Assembly (NCBI GenBank): GCA_963764805.1
Contig: CAVXUB010000003.1
Coordinates: 248,001-312,000 of the forward strand
From: CAVXUB01 sp963764805
GTDB lineage: Bacteria; Actinomycetota; Acidimicrobiia; Acidimicrobiales; Bog-793
Direction of reading: 5' to 3'
Length of the DNA stretch: 64,000 bases
The first letter of the stretch is position 1. Each line of letters opens with the position of its first letter. Made by a program: the position numbers and the translations under genes. The notes under the pieces were generated by a model. It was not told the DNA's origin. It saw only the letters and a list, made by a program, of their open reading frames with translations, and did not search any database. This document shows positions 9,474-18,593 of this stretch, in pieces.

Positions 9474-10626
9474 GACACGTCACACGTCGCATGATCGCGA
9501 TCGGCGGCGGTCGCCGTCCTGGTCAGTGGCGCTCGTCGCCGGGATCGCTCGCCTCGGTGCTGCCCTCCAACCCGCAGATGACGATCACCGCCCGGTTCGC
9601 CACCGCACCCGGGCTGTACCCGGGCAACCAGGTGCAGATCCTCGGCATGCCGGTGGGCGACGGTGACGAAGGTGACGCCGGGGCCGACCTACGTGACGGT
9701 CGTGATGCAGGTTCCCGCCACGACGCCGATCCCGGCGGGCGCGCAAGCCGTGCTCATGGCCCCACAGGTCGTCAACGACCGCTACGTGCAGCTGGACCCC
9801 GCCTACAGCGGCGGCCCGCTGATGGCGCGGCGCTGTCATCCCGACCGCCGGACGCAGGTGGCGATCTCGGTCGACGAGATCATCGACAGCCTCGATGCGC
9901 TCGCCAAGGCGCTCGGGCCCAACGGCGCCAACGCCCACGGCGCGCTCTCCGACTTCGTGGCGAGCGCGGCCAAGGCGTTCGGCCCCAACGGCGCGGCGCT
10001 GCACTCGACCTTGAGTCGCTCGGCCAGGCACTCGGGGCGCTGTCCAGCAAGAGCCCCCAGCTGACCGCGCTGTTCGACAATCTCGGCAACCTGAGCGAGG
10101 TGGCCTCGCAGTACACCTCGACGTACCAGGCGTTCGCCAACGACCTGGCCGTCGTCAGCACCGAGCTCGCATCCGACAACGGCGACATCGGCGGCGGCGC
10201 TCGCCAACCTTCAGCAGGCGCTCGGTCAGTTGGCCGAGTTCATCCGGACCAACGGCGCTGCCCTCGGCACGAGCGTCAAGAACCTGTCGAGCTTCGCCGG
10301 CGCTGTCGCCTCCAAGCAGAAGGCAGCTGGCGCAGGTCTTCAGCGACCTGCCGGTAGCTCTCGACAACATCACCAACGCCTTCGACCCGAGCGCACCTGG
10401 AGGCCCGGCGCTGCGCATCCGGCTCGACCCGCAGAGCGGCTCGGCCGGCTTCTCGAAGTCGGTCTGCGGCAGCGCACTGCTTCGACTGCTGCTGCTCTCG
10501 GTCGACCAGTCGCAGGACAAGATCCCGACGGTCGACCTCGGCTGCGGCGTGAACGGCCTGCTCTCGGCGCTGCCCCTACCGCCAGGCGCGCCTCGGGTCC
10601 GAACCTCTCGCTCTCGGCACTGGTAG
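9470..10626 (+). CDS. mceD: MceD, Mce-family lipid-binding subunit (frameshifted as sequenced)
   Basis: The ATG at 9470 overlaps the mceC stop (ATGA). The MCE domain is visible as ITARFATAPGLYPGNQVQIL, VTKVTPGPTYVTVVMQVPA and APQVVNDRYVQLDPAYSGGP. The helical region holds two near-identical segments, LAKALGPNGANAHGALSDFV and AAKAFGPNGAALHSTLS, then QALGALSSKSPQLTALFDNL and ASQYTSTYQAFANDLAVVST. A C-terminal KSVCGSALLRLLLLSVDQSQ and VDLGCGVNGLLSAL with two Cys is typical of MceD. The stop is best placed at the TAG 10624-10626, after one further extra base; without that correction the frame runs into mceE. Confidence 0.65.
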
Positions 10627-10638
10627 GAGGCAACCGTG

Positions 10639-11780
10639 ATGCGGCTGTCACGACTGGCGAGGCTGCCCCGGGTGTCGCGAGAAGCGAGGCTGCCCCGGGT
10701 CTCGAGACTGCCCGCTCTGCTGGCCTCGGCGGCGATGGCGCTCGCCCTGTCGAGCTGCGCCCTCAGCCTGCAGTCGCTCCCCAAGGTGACCGGCAGCAGC
10801 GGCCCTACCTATCCGCTCCACGCGGTCTTCGCCAACGTCCTCAACCTTCCCGATCGAGCCCAGGTACGCGTCGGGCGCCGAGGTCGTCGGCCAGGTGAGC
10901 GCCATCTCGACGCAGAACTTCCAGGCCGATCTGACGCTCGACATCAAGCAAGAGCGTGCAGTTGGCGGTAGGGACGACCGCCCAGATCCGTTTCGACAAC
11001 CCTCTCGGCGACGAGTACGTGCTGCTGCAGCCGCCGGCTGGAGGCACGGCTGCTTCCGGGGTGGCGCTGACGAGCAGCGGCGCACGCTTCCTCCGGCCGG
11101 GCCAGACGATCCCCGCCTCCGACACGAGCACCGCGCCGAGCGTCGAGGACACCTTCGGAGCGCTCTCCTTGGTGCTCAACGGCGGGGGCCTCAACCAGCT
11201 GCAGGTGATCATCCACGAGCTCAACAACACATTCAACGGCAACCAGCCGCAGATCAGGTCCTTCCTGCAGACGATCGACACCGGCGCCCGGACTGTTGAG
11301 GGCGGCATCTCGGTCGTCGATGCCGCTCTAGCCGCCATCGACAACCTCTCCTCGAGACTCAACAGCGGCCGCAACACGATCGCCAACGGCATCAACACCC
11401 TCGGTCCCGCCATCGGAGTCCTCGCCAGCGAGAACTGACAGATCTCGCAGCTGCTCTCCGAGCTCTCCAACCTGGGAGCCGTCGGCACGCAGGTGGCCAA
11501 GCAGAGCGGGCAGAGCTCGGTGAACGACGTCAAGGACCTGCTGCCCGTCGTCGACCAGCTGCTCGCCGTCTCCAAGCAGATCGGGCCGGACCTTGCAGAT
11601 CTCTCCCGCTTCGAGTCGAGCTCCACCAAGGTCGCGCCGGGGGACTACCTGCAGGTGAGCGTGCTCGTCAACGTGCTGCTGCCGGCGGGGGGGTACGAGC
11701 CGAGCGTTCCCGCCTCGGCCGCCCCGCGAAGCGACAACCAGGCGGCGCTGCAGGCTCTTCTCGGCGCGGGGCTGGAGTGA
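10639..11780 (+). CDS. mceE: MceE, lipoprotein Mce subunit (two frameshifts and one in-frame TGA)
   Basis: The ATG at 10639 has AGGAGG at 10625-10630, a good ribosome site. The signal ends in a lipobox (LALSSCAL), as expected for MceE/LprK, the lipid-anchored member of the set. The MCE region is GPTYPLHAVFANVLNLPDRA, EVVGQVSAISTQNFQADLTL and RFDNPLGDEYVLLQPP. Single extra C bases near 10872 and 10950 shift the frame. A TGA at 11436-11438 then interrupts an otherwise continuous frame, between LASEN and QISQLLSEL, where homologs would read through. The protein ends QALLGAGLE just before mceF. Confidence 0.72.
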
Positions 11781-11784
11781 GGAC

Positions 11785-12867
11785 GTGAACCGCACCCTGA
11801 TCCCACGGTTAATCGCACTGCTGGCGGTGATAGTGCTCGGCGTGTACTACATCGTCTTCGACGTGCTCGACGTCCATGTCACCTCACAACCGTTCAGCGT
11901 GACCGTCGACATGCCGAACGCCGGTGGCCTCTATCCAGGCGCCAACGTCACCTACCGCGGCGTGCAGGTGGGGACGGTCTCCTCGTTGTCGATCAGTCCC
12001 CGACAAGTGCAGGTCCAGTTGAGCATCGATCCCGGGAAGCAGATCCCCGACAACGGCCCGGTGTTGGTGAAGGAGCTGTCGGCGCTCGGCGAGCAGTACG
12101 TGGACCTGCAACCGAGAAACGGCTCCGGACCGATGCTCGCGGCGGGCACCGTCATCCCGCAGCAGCGGGTGGTCCTGCCGACGCCGATCGGCACGGCGCT
12201 GATCGACCTCGGCGCCATGTTGAAGAGCGTCAACGGCGCGGACGTGCAGACAGACGAGAGCTTCCTCACGAGCGCCTTCATCGGCACCGGACCGGGCCTG
12301 CGCACGATCATCGTGACGGGGCAACAGCTCTTCGACGCCCTGGTGGCAGCGCGTCAGGAGACTGTCAACCTGATCGTCGACGGCCACAGCGACCTGCAGA
12401 CCCTGCAGGCGACGGATGGGGACCTGGCCACGTTCACCAGGGGGCTGGCCTCGCTCACAGGCCAGCTGGCGAACTCGAACAGCGACCTGCAGGCGCTGAT
12501 CTCCAACGGCGCCTCGTTCACCCAGCAGGCGCAGCCGTTCCTCTCGTCCACGAGCGCCCAGCTGGAATCGGTGATCGCCAATCTGGCGGCCGACGCCAAG
12601 GTCTCGGATCAGTACAACCCGGACGTGCGGGCGATCTTCGAGCTGCTGCCGCTCGTCTCGGGCGACCTCGGGGCCGTCGCCACCGGGGGCCGGATCCGCG
12701 GCGTGCTCGACATCAACACCGCCAACACCGTCTGTCCCTACGTGATAGGAGCCTCCGACCCAGGACCTACCGAGAAGATCACCGCACCAGCGCTCGGCAA
12801 CTCGTGCACCACTTCGGCGCCCGACATGCTGCAGCGGGGCGCCGGCTCGACACCCGTGATCCCGTGA
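11785..12867 (+). CDS. mceF: MceF, Mce-family lipid-binding subunit (intact)
   Basis: The only intact Mce subunit: 360 residues from the GTG at 11785, four bases after mceE. Residues 9-28 form the membrane anchor (LIALLAVIVLGVYYIVFDVL). The MCE domain covers about 36-120 with VDMPNAGGLYPGANVTYRGV, QVGTVSSLSI and LGEQYVDLQPRNGSGP. A long helical tail follows, then LDINTANTVCPYVIG and a second Cys near the end (NSCTTS), which could pair. It closes the order yrbEA-yrbEB-mceABCDEF known from mycobacteria and other actinobacteria, where the complex imports sterols or fatty acids. The substrate here is unknown. Confidence 0.92.
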   Translation: MNRTLIPRLIALLAVIVLGVYYIVFDVLDVHVTSQPFSVTVDMPNAGGLYPGANVTYRGVQVGTVSSLSISPRQVQVQLSIDPGKQIPDNGPVLVKELSALGEQYVDLQPRNGSGPMLAAGTVIPQQRVVLPTPIGTALIDLGAMLKSVNGADVQTDESFLTSAFIGTGPGLRTIIVTGQQLFDALVAARQETVNLIVDGHSDLQTLQATDGDLATFTRGLASLTGQLANSNSDLQALISNGASFTQQAQPFLSSTSAQLESVIANLAADAKVSDQYNPDVRAIFELLPLVSGDLGAVATGGRIRGVLDINTANTVCPYVIGASDPGPTEKITAPALGNSCTTSAPDMLQRGAGSTPVIP

Positions 12868-12957
12868 TCGGCCGTGGCTGACCGTGCCCGCGCCTGCGGC
12901 TGAGCGTGCTGCGCCTGAGCGAGCCGCGGAGGTTGACCCTGAGCCGGCCCCGGCAGC

Positions 12958-13872
12958 TCAGCCGAGGTACTTGCGGATGACCGAGGCGGGGATCGTGTAC
13001 GAAGAGCCGGCGAGGATGGCGGTGTTGGAACCAGCCGGAGACGGCAGCCCCTTGTCGAGGTTGAGGATCGGGTCGAAAAGACCGAGAGGCCCGCACGAGC
13101 TCGTCCCCGGCACGGCGAACGCATTGTCGACGAGCTTCATGCCGAGGATTGTGGTCTCCCCGTTCGACTTCGAGGAAGCCTTGCCGGTGGCGCCGCTGAT
13201 GGGGGCGTTGGGCGGCGGAGGCGAGGTCGTGCCCGTCGTCAACTGGAGGTCGATTGGGGTGCCCGGGGACCCGATCGTGCAGTCACTGCCGAGGATCCCT
13301 GTCGGCGTGCTGATCAGCACATCGATGGGAAGTGCCATCCCGACGCCGTGGCCGGTGAGCAGGGCGCCGAGATTGAGCGAGGGGACACCCACCATCTGCG
13401 GCTTGACGGTCACCTGCAGGACACCTCCACCGAGCCCCGGGATGCCGGTCAAGCCGCCGGGGAGCGGGATGGCGGGAGAGCTGAGGGCGGGCTTGCCGTT
13501 GTCCGGGAGCACTACCACGATCTGGCCCGAGGGCTGGAAATACGCCCCCAACGAGATCGTCGCCGGCTTCGAGGACGTCACCGTCGTCGAGCCGATGGTG
13601 AAGGTGGTGCTGCTCGTGCTGGAGAACACGCAAAGCGTCACCTTCGGGTTCCCGATCGGGCAGTTGGCGAACTTTGCGAGGCTCGTGGGCAGCGCCGCTC
13701 GGGGAGTCTCCGCTCCATCTCGTGGCGGTCGGGCCGCCGACGCAGGGACGACCGCGCTGAGAGCGACGAGCAGTGCGGCTGCCGATGCGCAAGCAAACGT
13801 GGCGACGCCGGTGACTCTACGAAGTGGTGCGAATGCGGACCCCGATGCTCGCAGCTGTCCTCCGCGACCCAT
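12958..13872 (-). CDS. Secreted protein of unknown function, Mce-locus family (paralog 1)
   Basis: 304 residues with an Arg-rich start and Sec signal (TFACASAAALLVALSAVVPA, cleavage after ASA). The ATG at 13872 is preferred because AAAGGGGGC lies at the right distance upstream; an ATG at 13890 has no such site. The mature protein is Ser/Thr/Gly/Pro-rich with repeated beta-strand-like segments and Cys residues (FANCPIGN, TLCVFSSTSS, GSDCTIGSPG). Near the C-terminus it has VDNAFAVPGTSSCGPLGLFD. The same pattern, N-[DA]-F-x-V-P then a Cys, occurs in the next two genes. It is divergent from paralog 2. I do not recognise a named family; a role with the Mce complex is inferred from position. Confidence 0.75.
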   Translation of the reverse strand: MGRGGQLRASGSAFAPLRRVTGVATFACASAAALLVALSAVVPASAARPPRDGAETPRAALPTSLAKFANCPIGNPKVTLCVFSSTSSTTFTIGSTTVTSSKPATISLGAYFQPSGQIVVVLPDNGKPALSSPAIPLPGGLTGIPGLGGGVLQVTVKPQMVGVPSLNLGALLTGHGVGMALPIDVLISTPTGILGSDCTIGSPGTPIDLQLTTGTTSPPPPNAPISGATGKASSKSNGETTILGMKLVDNAFAVPGTSSCGPLGLFDPILNLDKGLPSPAGSNTAILAGSSYTIPASVIRKYLG

Positions 13873-13917
13873 TGTCCGCCCCCTTTCCATACGCGCCTGT
13901 TTGAGGCGCCTCGTCCC

Positions 13918-13933
13918 GGGGAACGCCTTCCCC
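13918..13933. promoter_or_regulatory. Inverted repeat between divergent secreted-protein genes
   Basis: GGGGAA-CGCC-TTCCCC is a perfect 6-bp-arm palindrome in the 105-nt gap between the two divergent genes at 13872 and 13978. It could be a shared operator. No matching regulator is encoded here, and promoter boxes around it are not convincing. Confidence 0.25.
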
Positions 13934-13977
13934 GAAGTGACCTTGCGTAAACCACACACTACAGTCCGGTGCTGCGA

Positions 13978-14790
13978 ATGAAACGCCAAGGGTTGGTCAC
14001 CTGCGTCCTCGGCCTCGCCACCGCCGGGCTCATCGTCGGCGCCTGCGGAAGTGCCGCGTCGCGGGCCAAAGCGCCGGCTCATCTGCCTGGCGCGCATCAC
14101 GCCCGGCTGGCGGGCTACTCGTTCGTCCACGAGAGCGCGGCGCGGGCCGCCTCGCGGCTCGGCCTGACCCTGCCTGCCGACTGCGTTCCCGCTCCCTCCG
14201 GGCCGCCGGGCTCGCCATATCAACTCGGGCTGGTTGGAAAGGTCACGAACGGCACCCTGACAGCGGGGCCGGCGACTGTCGCCCACATCACGGCCACCTT
14301 CTGCGGCGTCGTGACCCTGGTTAACGGCACCCCGCCGTGCGCTGCCACCGGATCTGTCAACGCCCCCACAGACGGGCAGGTCTTCGGGTCCCTCACGGCC
14401 AGCCTCGACCTCGTCCCCGGCATGACTCCGAAGGTCCCTTTCACGGCCCATCCCGGCCTCATCACGGGCGGCTTCGCCTGCCAGCCTTCCAACAACGGCC
14501 TGCAGGTCAACATGAGCGCAGTGGTCAGCGGCAGCACGGGCCTCTACGGGTTGTCGTGCACGATCGGGCCACTGACGATCCCGCTCAGCGGCGTGCTCAC
14601 CGGTCCCCTCGATGACACCTCGATCACGCTCAAGAGCAATGATTTCGCCGTACCCACCGTCACGCCCTCGGCGAGCTGCCCGGGCGAGGTGCCTTCAAAC
14701 CTCGACCTGATCGCCGGGCTGCCGATCGCTGCCGGGGGCGCCACAGTGACGCTGCCGGCAACAGCCACTCTCTACCAACCGGCTGGATGA
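13978..14790 (+). CDS. Secreted lipoprotein of unknown function, Mce-locus family (paralog 2)
   Basis: 270 residues. The signal peptide ends in a lipobox (LIVGACGS), so the protein is probably lipid-anchored outside the membrane. The mature part has Cys-containing beta-rich segments (ITATFCGVVTLVNGTPPCAA, GGFACQPSNNG, YGLSCTIGPLTIPLSG). The C-terminal signature LKSNDFAVPTVTPSASCPGE then NLDLIAGLPIAAGG aligns by eye with paralog 1 (DNAFAVPGTSSCG, ILNLDKGLPSPAG). I use the ATG at 13978; a GTG at 13969 is in frame. Its stop overlaps an ATG (ATGA at 14787), so it is cotranscribed with paralog 3. Function unknown. Confidence 0.78.
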   Translation: MKRQGLVTCVLGLATAGLIVGACGSAASRAKAPAHLPGAHHARLAGYSFVHESAARAASRLGLTLPADCVPAPSGPPGSPYQLGLVGKVTNGTLTAGPATVAHITATFCGVVTLVNGTPPCAATGSVNAPTDGQVFGSLTASLDLVPGMTPKVPFTAHPGLITGGFACQPSNNGLQVNMSAVVSGSTGLYGLSCTIGPLTIPLSGVLTGPLDDTSITLKSNDFAVPTVTPSASCPGEVPSNLDLIAGLPIAAGGATVTLPATATLYQPAG

Positions 14791-14801
14791 GGAGGCCGCT
14801 G

Positions 14802-16025
14802 ATGCCCGCTCCCTCTCTCGGCGGTGCAGGCGGTCGTGGCCGCCGCCGCCTCGCCGGGTTCGGCTTGTCCCTCGTTGCCGCGGTCGCACTCGCCGGCGCC
14901 ACGCTGGCCCTCGCCGGCGGCAGCACGCCGACTGCTACTTCGCCGACGGCCCATCATCGTCTGCGGCACGTCCCGGCAGCCGATCTGGCCTACGTCGCCA
15001 AGGCGGAAGCCTCGATCCATGCGCTCGAGGCGGCGCCCGGCATGCCGACGTGTGCCCCGCCCCCGATCCCCGCCGCCACGTACCCGCCGGGGAACAGCTA
15101 CGGGGTGCCGTTCCTGGCGGCTGTCACCAACGGGCAGATCCTGTCCGGCTACGACGAGTGGAGCGCCAATCACACGACCTGGGTCGTCAAGGGCCACACC
15201 TACAAGCTCTACCCCTGGCAGACCAAGGTCTTCGGGATCACCGGCTGGGTCGCCGGGCTCCTCCAGCTGCCGAGCCTCAGCGCCACCATCCCGGCAAGCG
15301 GGGTCGTGTTCTGTGACGGCGGCGGCAATCAGTGCGAGTCCGCCAACCCGCCGGCCGGGCAATGCATCTGGGTCGACCTGACCGGCGCTCCGGTATCGGG
15401 TTCGCCGCCGTCCCCTTCCGACACCAACAAGCCGCCTCCCCACCACCAGTGCTACCAGGCGCACAACTTCTGCATCCCGTACGTGATCTCACTGACTCCC
15501 GTGGGCAACACCACGCTGACCGTGATGGGCGTCGACCAGAACGGGGCGCTCAACCTGAGCGTCACGACCTCCGCCAAGGCGAACCTCAGCATCACCCTGC
15601 CGACCACGTCCGAGACCTGCTCGGACGATCCAACCTCGATCACGCTGTCGACGCAGGTGCCCTCGGGCCTGCCGGCGGGCGCACCCATCCCGCCGAAGCC
15701 CCCCAACCCGGACCTGCGGGGCTTGCAGACGCTTCCGGCGCCTCTGACGGGTCCCCTCGGGACCGCAACGAGCACCGTCGCCAGCAACGACTTCTACGTC
15801 CCGGCCTTCTCCCCGACAGCCTGCCCGTTGCTGGCGGCTGTGTTCGACGCCCCGCTCGCCGGCTGGAACGCCAAGTCCTCTTCGGACCCCGCCAGCCAGA
15901 ACAACAACTACTACGACAAGAACCCGCTGCCTGCCGACGCGGGAACCCCCGGCTGGGTGCAGTTCACCTCCACGACCACGGTGTCCAGCCTCGGGATCCC
16001 GGTCGGGCCACCGACTGGCTTCTGA
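14802..16025 (+). CDS. Secreted protein of unknown function, Mce-locus family (paralog 3)
   Basis: 407 residues. The ATG at 14802 is chosen because GAGGAGG sits six bases upstream; an ATG at 14787 overlaps the previous stop and is also possible. The signal or anchor is FGLSLVAAVALAGATLALAG. The N-terminal half is longer than in the two paralogs and Trp/Tyr-rich (YDEWSANHTTWVVKGHTYKL). The C-terminal half repeats the family pattern, TVASNDFYVPAFSPTACPLL then VFDAPLAG. Several Cys pairs suggest disulfides. No catalytic motif is visible. Three tandem members of one family beside mceF suggest accessory or substrate-presenting surface proteins (inference). Confidence 0.77.
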   Translation: MPAPSLGGAGGRGRRRLAGFGLSLVAAVALAGATLALAGGSTPTATSPTAHHRLRHVPAADLAYVAKAEASIHALEAAPGMPTCAPPPIPAATYPPGNSYGVPFLAAVTNGQILSGYDEWSANHTTWVVKGHTYKLYPWQTKVFGITGWVAGLLQLPSLSATIPASGVVFCDGGGNQCESANPPAGQCIWVDLTGAPVSGSPPSPSDTNKPPPHHQCYQAHNFCIPYVISLTPVGNTTLTVMGVDQNGALNLSVTTSAKANLSITLPTTSETCSDDPTSITLSTQVPSGLPAGAPIPPKPPNPDLRGLQTLPAPLTGPLGTATSTVASNDFYVPAFSPTACPLLAAVFDAPLAGWNAKSSSDPASQNNNYYDKNPLPADAGTPGWVQFTSTTTVSSLGIPVGPPTGF

Positions 16026-16041
16026 GTCGTCTCCCGCGGTC

Positions 16042-16633
16042 GTGGAGGCCAACGGAGGCGCATCGCACGAGACGGCCGCGGATGAATACGCGAGCGAGGT
16101 CCATCGGTGGTGGCATCTCTCGCAGCCTTCGCCCGAGCTCGTCGAAGCGTACGCAGCCGGCAAGCTGGGTCCCCCGGGCATTGCTGTCGACATCGGCTGC
16201 GGTCTCGGCAGCGAGCTGGCATTTCTCGCCTCGCGCTGCCTGGGTCGTCGCCGGCGTCGACCTGAGCGCTACCGCTCTCGTCCGAGCGAAGGGCCTTCAT
16301 CCTTCCATCACGTTCGTGCAGGGTGACGCGGCCAGCCTCCCCCTGCGGGCAGGAACGGTCGATCTGCTCGTCGATCGCGGCTGCTTCCACTACCTCGGGG
16401 CTGGCGGTCGCGAGCGGTATGCCGGTGAGGCAGAACGGGTACTCCGGGCGGGCGGTCGATTGATCCTGAGGATGTGCACCACGAGTGCCGGCGTCCCCAA
16501 CGGTCTCGACGAGACGACGGTCCAGCAGGTGTTCGACCGCTGGCTGATCGTCGCGATGGAGCGTGTACAGCTTGTGAGCGACACGCGGACGATGCCGGCT
16601 GTGACGGCGGTACTGGAGCGCCCCGCGGGCTAG
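16042..16633 (+). CDS. Class I SAM-dependent methyltransferase (one frameshift)
   Basis: From the GTG at 16042 the protein reads through EVHRWWHLSQPSPELVEAY and motif I VDIGCGLGSELAFLA. One extra base near 16,240 then breaks the frame. The next frame continues without loss: AGVDLSATALVRAKG (acidic residue after strand 2), FVQGDAASLPLRAGTVDLL, DRGCFHYL and LRAGGRLILRMC. Corrected length is about 196 residues, normal for this small-molecule methyltransferase group (Methyltransf_11/25-like). The substrate is unknown. The break is probably a sequencing error because all motifs are intact. Confidence 0.75.
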
Positions 16634-16651
16634 CTCTCCGGAAGGCGATGG

Positions 16652-16698
16652 GCGAGCAGCCGATAGGCGCCCGGGCGCTGGCGAGCAGCCGATAGGCG
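16652..16698. repeat. Short direct repeat, 18 bp x 2
   Basis: GCGAGCAGCCGATAGGCG occurs at 16652-16669 and again at 16681-16698, with an 11-nt spacer, between the convergent methyltransferase and mceG genes. The second copy is followed by GAGCAGGC. No hairpin with a T run is evident. It could be a simple slippage duplication. Confidence 0.6.
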
Positions 16699-16706
16699 AG
16701 CAGGCA

Positions 16707-17561
16707 CTAGAAGTCGCTCTCCTCGGCGTCGGCCATCTCGTCCATCGAGATCGGGCCCTGCGGGCGACCGGCGAGGAACTGGTCGATGACGGGAACGCCC
16801 GAGTTCGTCATCTCCTCCTTCGGGCCGAACCCGACCAGCCGCGACCGGAACAGCAGACCCAGGTAGTGCGCCGTGCGCTTCACCGACTGGATGTTGTGGC
16901 TGATGATGAAGAACGTCGCCGCCGTCTCCTCGTGGACCTTGTTGATCAACTGGTCGAGGTAGGCGACGCGCACGGGGTCCAGCCCGGAGTCGGGTTCGTC
17001 GAAGAACAAGATCTCGGGCTCGAGCACCAGCGCCCGGGCGAGCCCGGCCCGCTTGCGCATGCCGCCGGACACCTCGCCAGGCAGCTTGTGAAGGTGGCCG
17101 CCAAGTCCGACCAGCTCGGACTTCTCGAGGACTATCGAGCGAATCTCCTTGTCGTCCTTGTTGGTGTGCTCGACAAGAGGGAACGCGATGTTGTCGAACA
17201 GGTTCATCGAGCCGAACAGCGCGCCGTCCTGGAAGAGGACGCCGATCTTTCGGCGGATGCGCATCACTTCCCGTTCAGGGACCCCGACGATCGGGTCGCC
17301 GTCGATGTACACCTGACCGGCCTCGGGAGTGAGGAGCCCGATGATCGTCTTCAGGAGAACGGATTTTCCCGTTCCGGAGGGTCCGAGGACGGCCGTGGTC
17401 TTGCCCCGGGGCACGTCGAACGTGATGTCCTCGAGGACGGTGTGGTTTCCGAAACGCTTGGTGATCCCTCGGATGGAGATGACGGCGTCCGATTCGACAA
17501 CCGGTGGGTGCTGAGGTGCCGGTGGTTGCACCGGCAGGGCCGCCGTCTGGTCGAGTGCCAA
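16707..17561 (-). CDS. mceG: MceG/Mkl-type ATPase of the Mce lipid importer
   Basis: 284 residues. The start is a TTG at 17561 (LALDQTAALPVQ) because AAGGAGGTGA lies nine bases upstream; the longer frame to 17696 is not supported. The protein has Walker A GPSGTGKS, a signature variant VSGGMRKRAGLARAL, Walker B ILFFDEPDSGLDP and the H-loop IISHNIQSV. The GMRKR motif and the C-terminal extension after the ATPase core (VIDQFLAGRPQGPISMDEMA) are characteristic of MlaF/MceG. It powers the YrbEAB permease. In mycobacteria mceG is usually unlinked, so its presence 4 kb from the mce operon is useful context. Confidence 0.92.
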   Translation of the reverse strand: MALDQTAALPVQPPAPQHPPVVESDAVISIRGITKRFGNHTVLEDITFDVPRGKTTAVLGPSGTGKSVLLKTIIGLLTPEAGQVYIDGDPIVGVPEREVMRIRRKIGVLFQDGALFGSMNLFDNIAFPLVEHTNKDDKEIRSIVLEKSELVGLGGHLHKLPGEVSGGMRKRAGLARALVLEPEILFFDEPDSGLDPVRVAYLDQLINKVHEETAATFFIISHNIQSVKRTAHYLGLLFRSRLVGFGPKEEMTNSGVPVIDQFLAGRPQGPISMDEMADAEESDF

Positions 17562-17732
17562 GCTCGGGTCACCTCCTTCTATGGGATTCGTGCAGCCTAC
17601 AGAGACCGGCGGGTCGGCGGCTAACCGTGCGGTCAGCGCGCGCCCCCGAATGCTGTCTCTATTCGCGCCGAAGCGCCGGCCGGTGGCTCGTGCCATCCGA
17701 CCGGCGCTCTGACGAGGTTCCAGCCGTTGTTG

Positions 17733-18359
17733 TTAGCTGACGCCCACGACGTTCGGCGTGAGGATGATCGTGCCGGTCGCCTTGGCTGGCGACGAAGCGG
17801 TGCAACCAGATCCCTTGACAGGAACCGGCGCATTGCTGTCGGTCACCGTGTTCTTGTTGTTGTACTTGCCCGTGATCTTGGCCGTACCGCTGGGAGCGGC
17901 AGTGATCACGCAACCCGAGAGCACGTTCGACTTGAACGTCGCTCCAGCCTTCGGCACCTCGAGCGAGACCTTGTCGCCGGTGCTGGCCAGAGTCTCGATG
18001 ACCTTCCATTTGCCGTTGGTCTGGTTGGTCGTGATCGTGTCCCCGCCGCCGAGGGAATCAGTGCATCCGCTGATCGTCGGAGGCGCGCTCAGCGTCACCG
18101 TCAGGCCCGTGCTGGGTGCCTTGCCAGTGGCGGTGAACTTCGTGCACATGACGGTGATCGGGACGCCGTTGATGGTCCCGGCGAAGTCGAGGGTCGTCCC
18201 GGACTTCAGGTTGCCGTGGATCGTGGTGCCAGGCTTGGGCGTTGAGAAGTGGGGCCCTGTGGCGGCCGACGCACCGACAGCCGCCGCTGTAAGCACGAGA
18301 GCGCCCGTGAACACGGCCACGCCGGTCTTGGCGAAAGCCGTCCTCCGTCGCAGTGACAT
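17733..18359 (-). CDS. Secreted protein of unknown function, beta-rich
   Basis: 208 residues with a clear Sec signal (basic MSLRRRTAFAKTG, hydrophobic GVAVFTGALVLTAAAVGASA, cleavage near ASA-AT). AAGGAGGACGA precedes the ATG at 18359. The mature region is Thr/Gly/Ser-rich with four Cys, in VMCTKFTATG, ISGCTDSLGG, LSGCVITAAPSG and GSGCTASSPA, probably two disulfides. The alternating hydrophobic pattern suggests a beta-sandwich. It lies between mceG and the Mce-associated membrane gene, so it may belong to the lipid-import locus. No family name can be given. Confidence 0.75.
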   Translation of the reverse strand: MSLRRRTAFAKTGVAVFTGALVLTAAAVGASAATGPHFSTPKPGTTIHGNLKSGTTLDFAGTINGVPITVMCTKFTATGKAPSTGLTVTLSAPPTISGCTDSLGGGDTITTNQTNGKWKVIETLASTGDKVSLEVPKAGATFKSNVLSGCVITAAPSGTAKITGKYNNKNTVTDSNAPVPVKGSGCTASSPAKATGTIILTPNVVGVS

Positions 18360-18593
18360 ATCTTGGTCGTCCTCCTTGTAGTCGTGCCCCGGAGTCTCGA
18401 AGCTCGGACCTTCCGGACTGGGTGACGGCCGGCAGAAGTTACCGACCGGTACCCTGCCTTTCCCCCATATCGGGCGGTCCAAACCGATAACGGCGAACAC
18501 ACACCTTCCGTCGCGAACGGCGGGCGACTGGCACAGACGGGGAGACTTGGGGATCATGATGGCAACCAGCTCCTCGACGAAACGAGTTCCTCA

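Noticed and set aside
4398..11438. Programmed +1 frameshifting or stop recoding across the Mce operon
   Set aside because: There is no common slip motif at the break sites, spacing is irregular, and some breaks are of the opposite sign. Consensus error explains it better without new biology.
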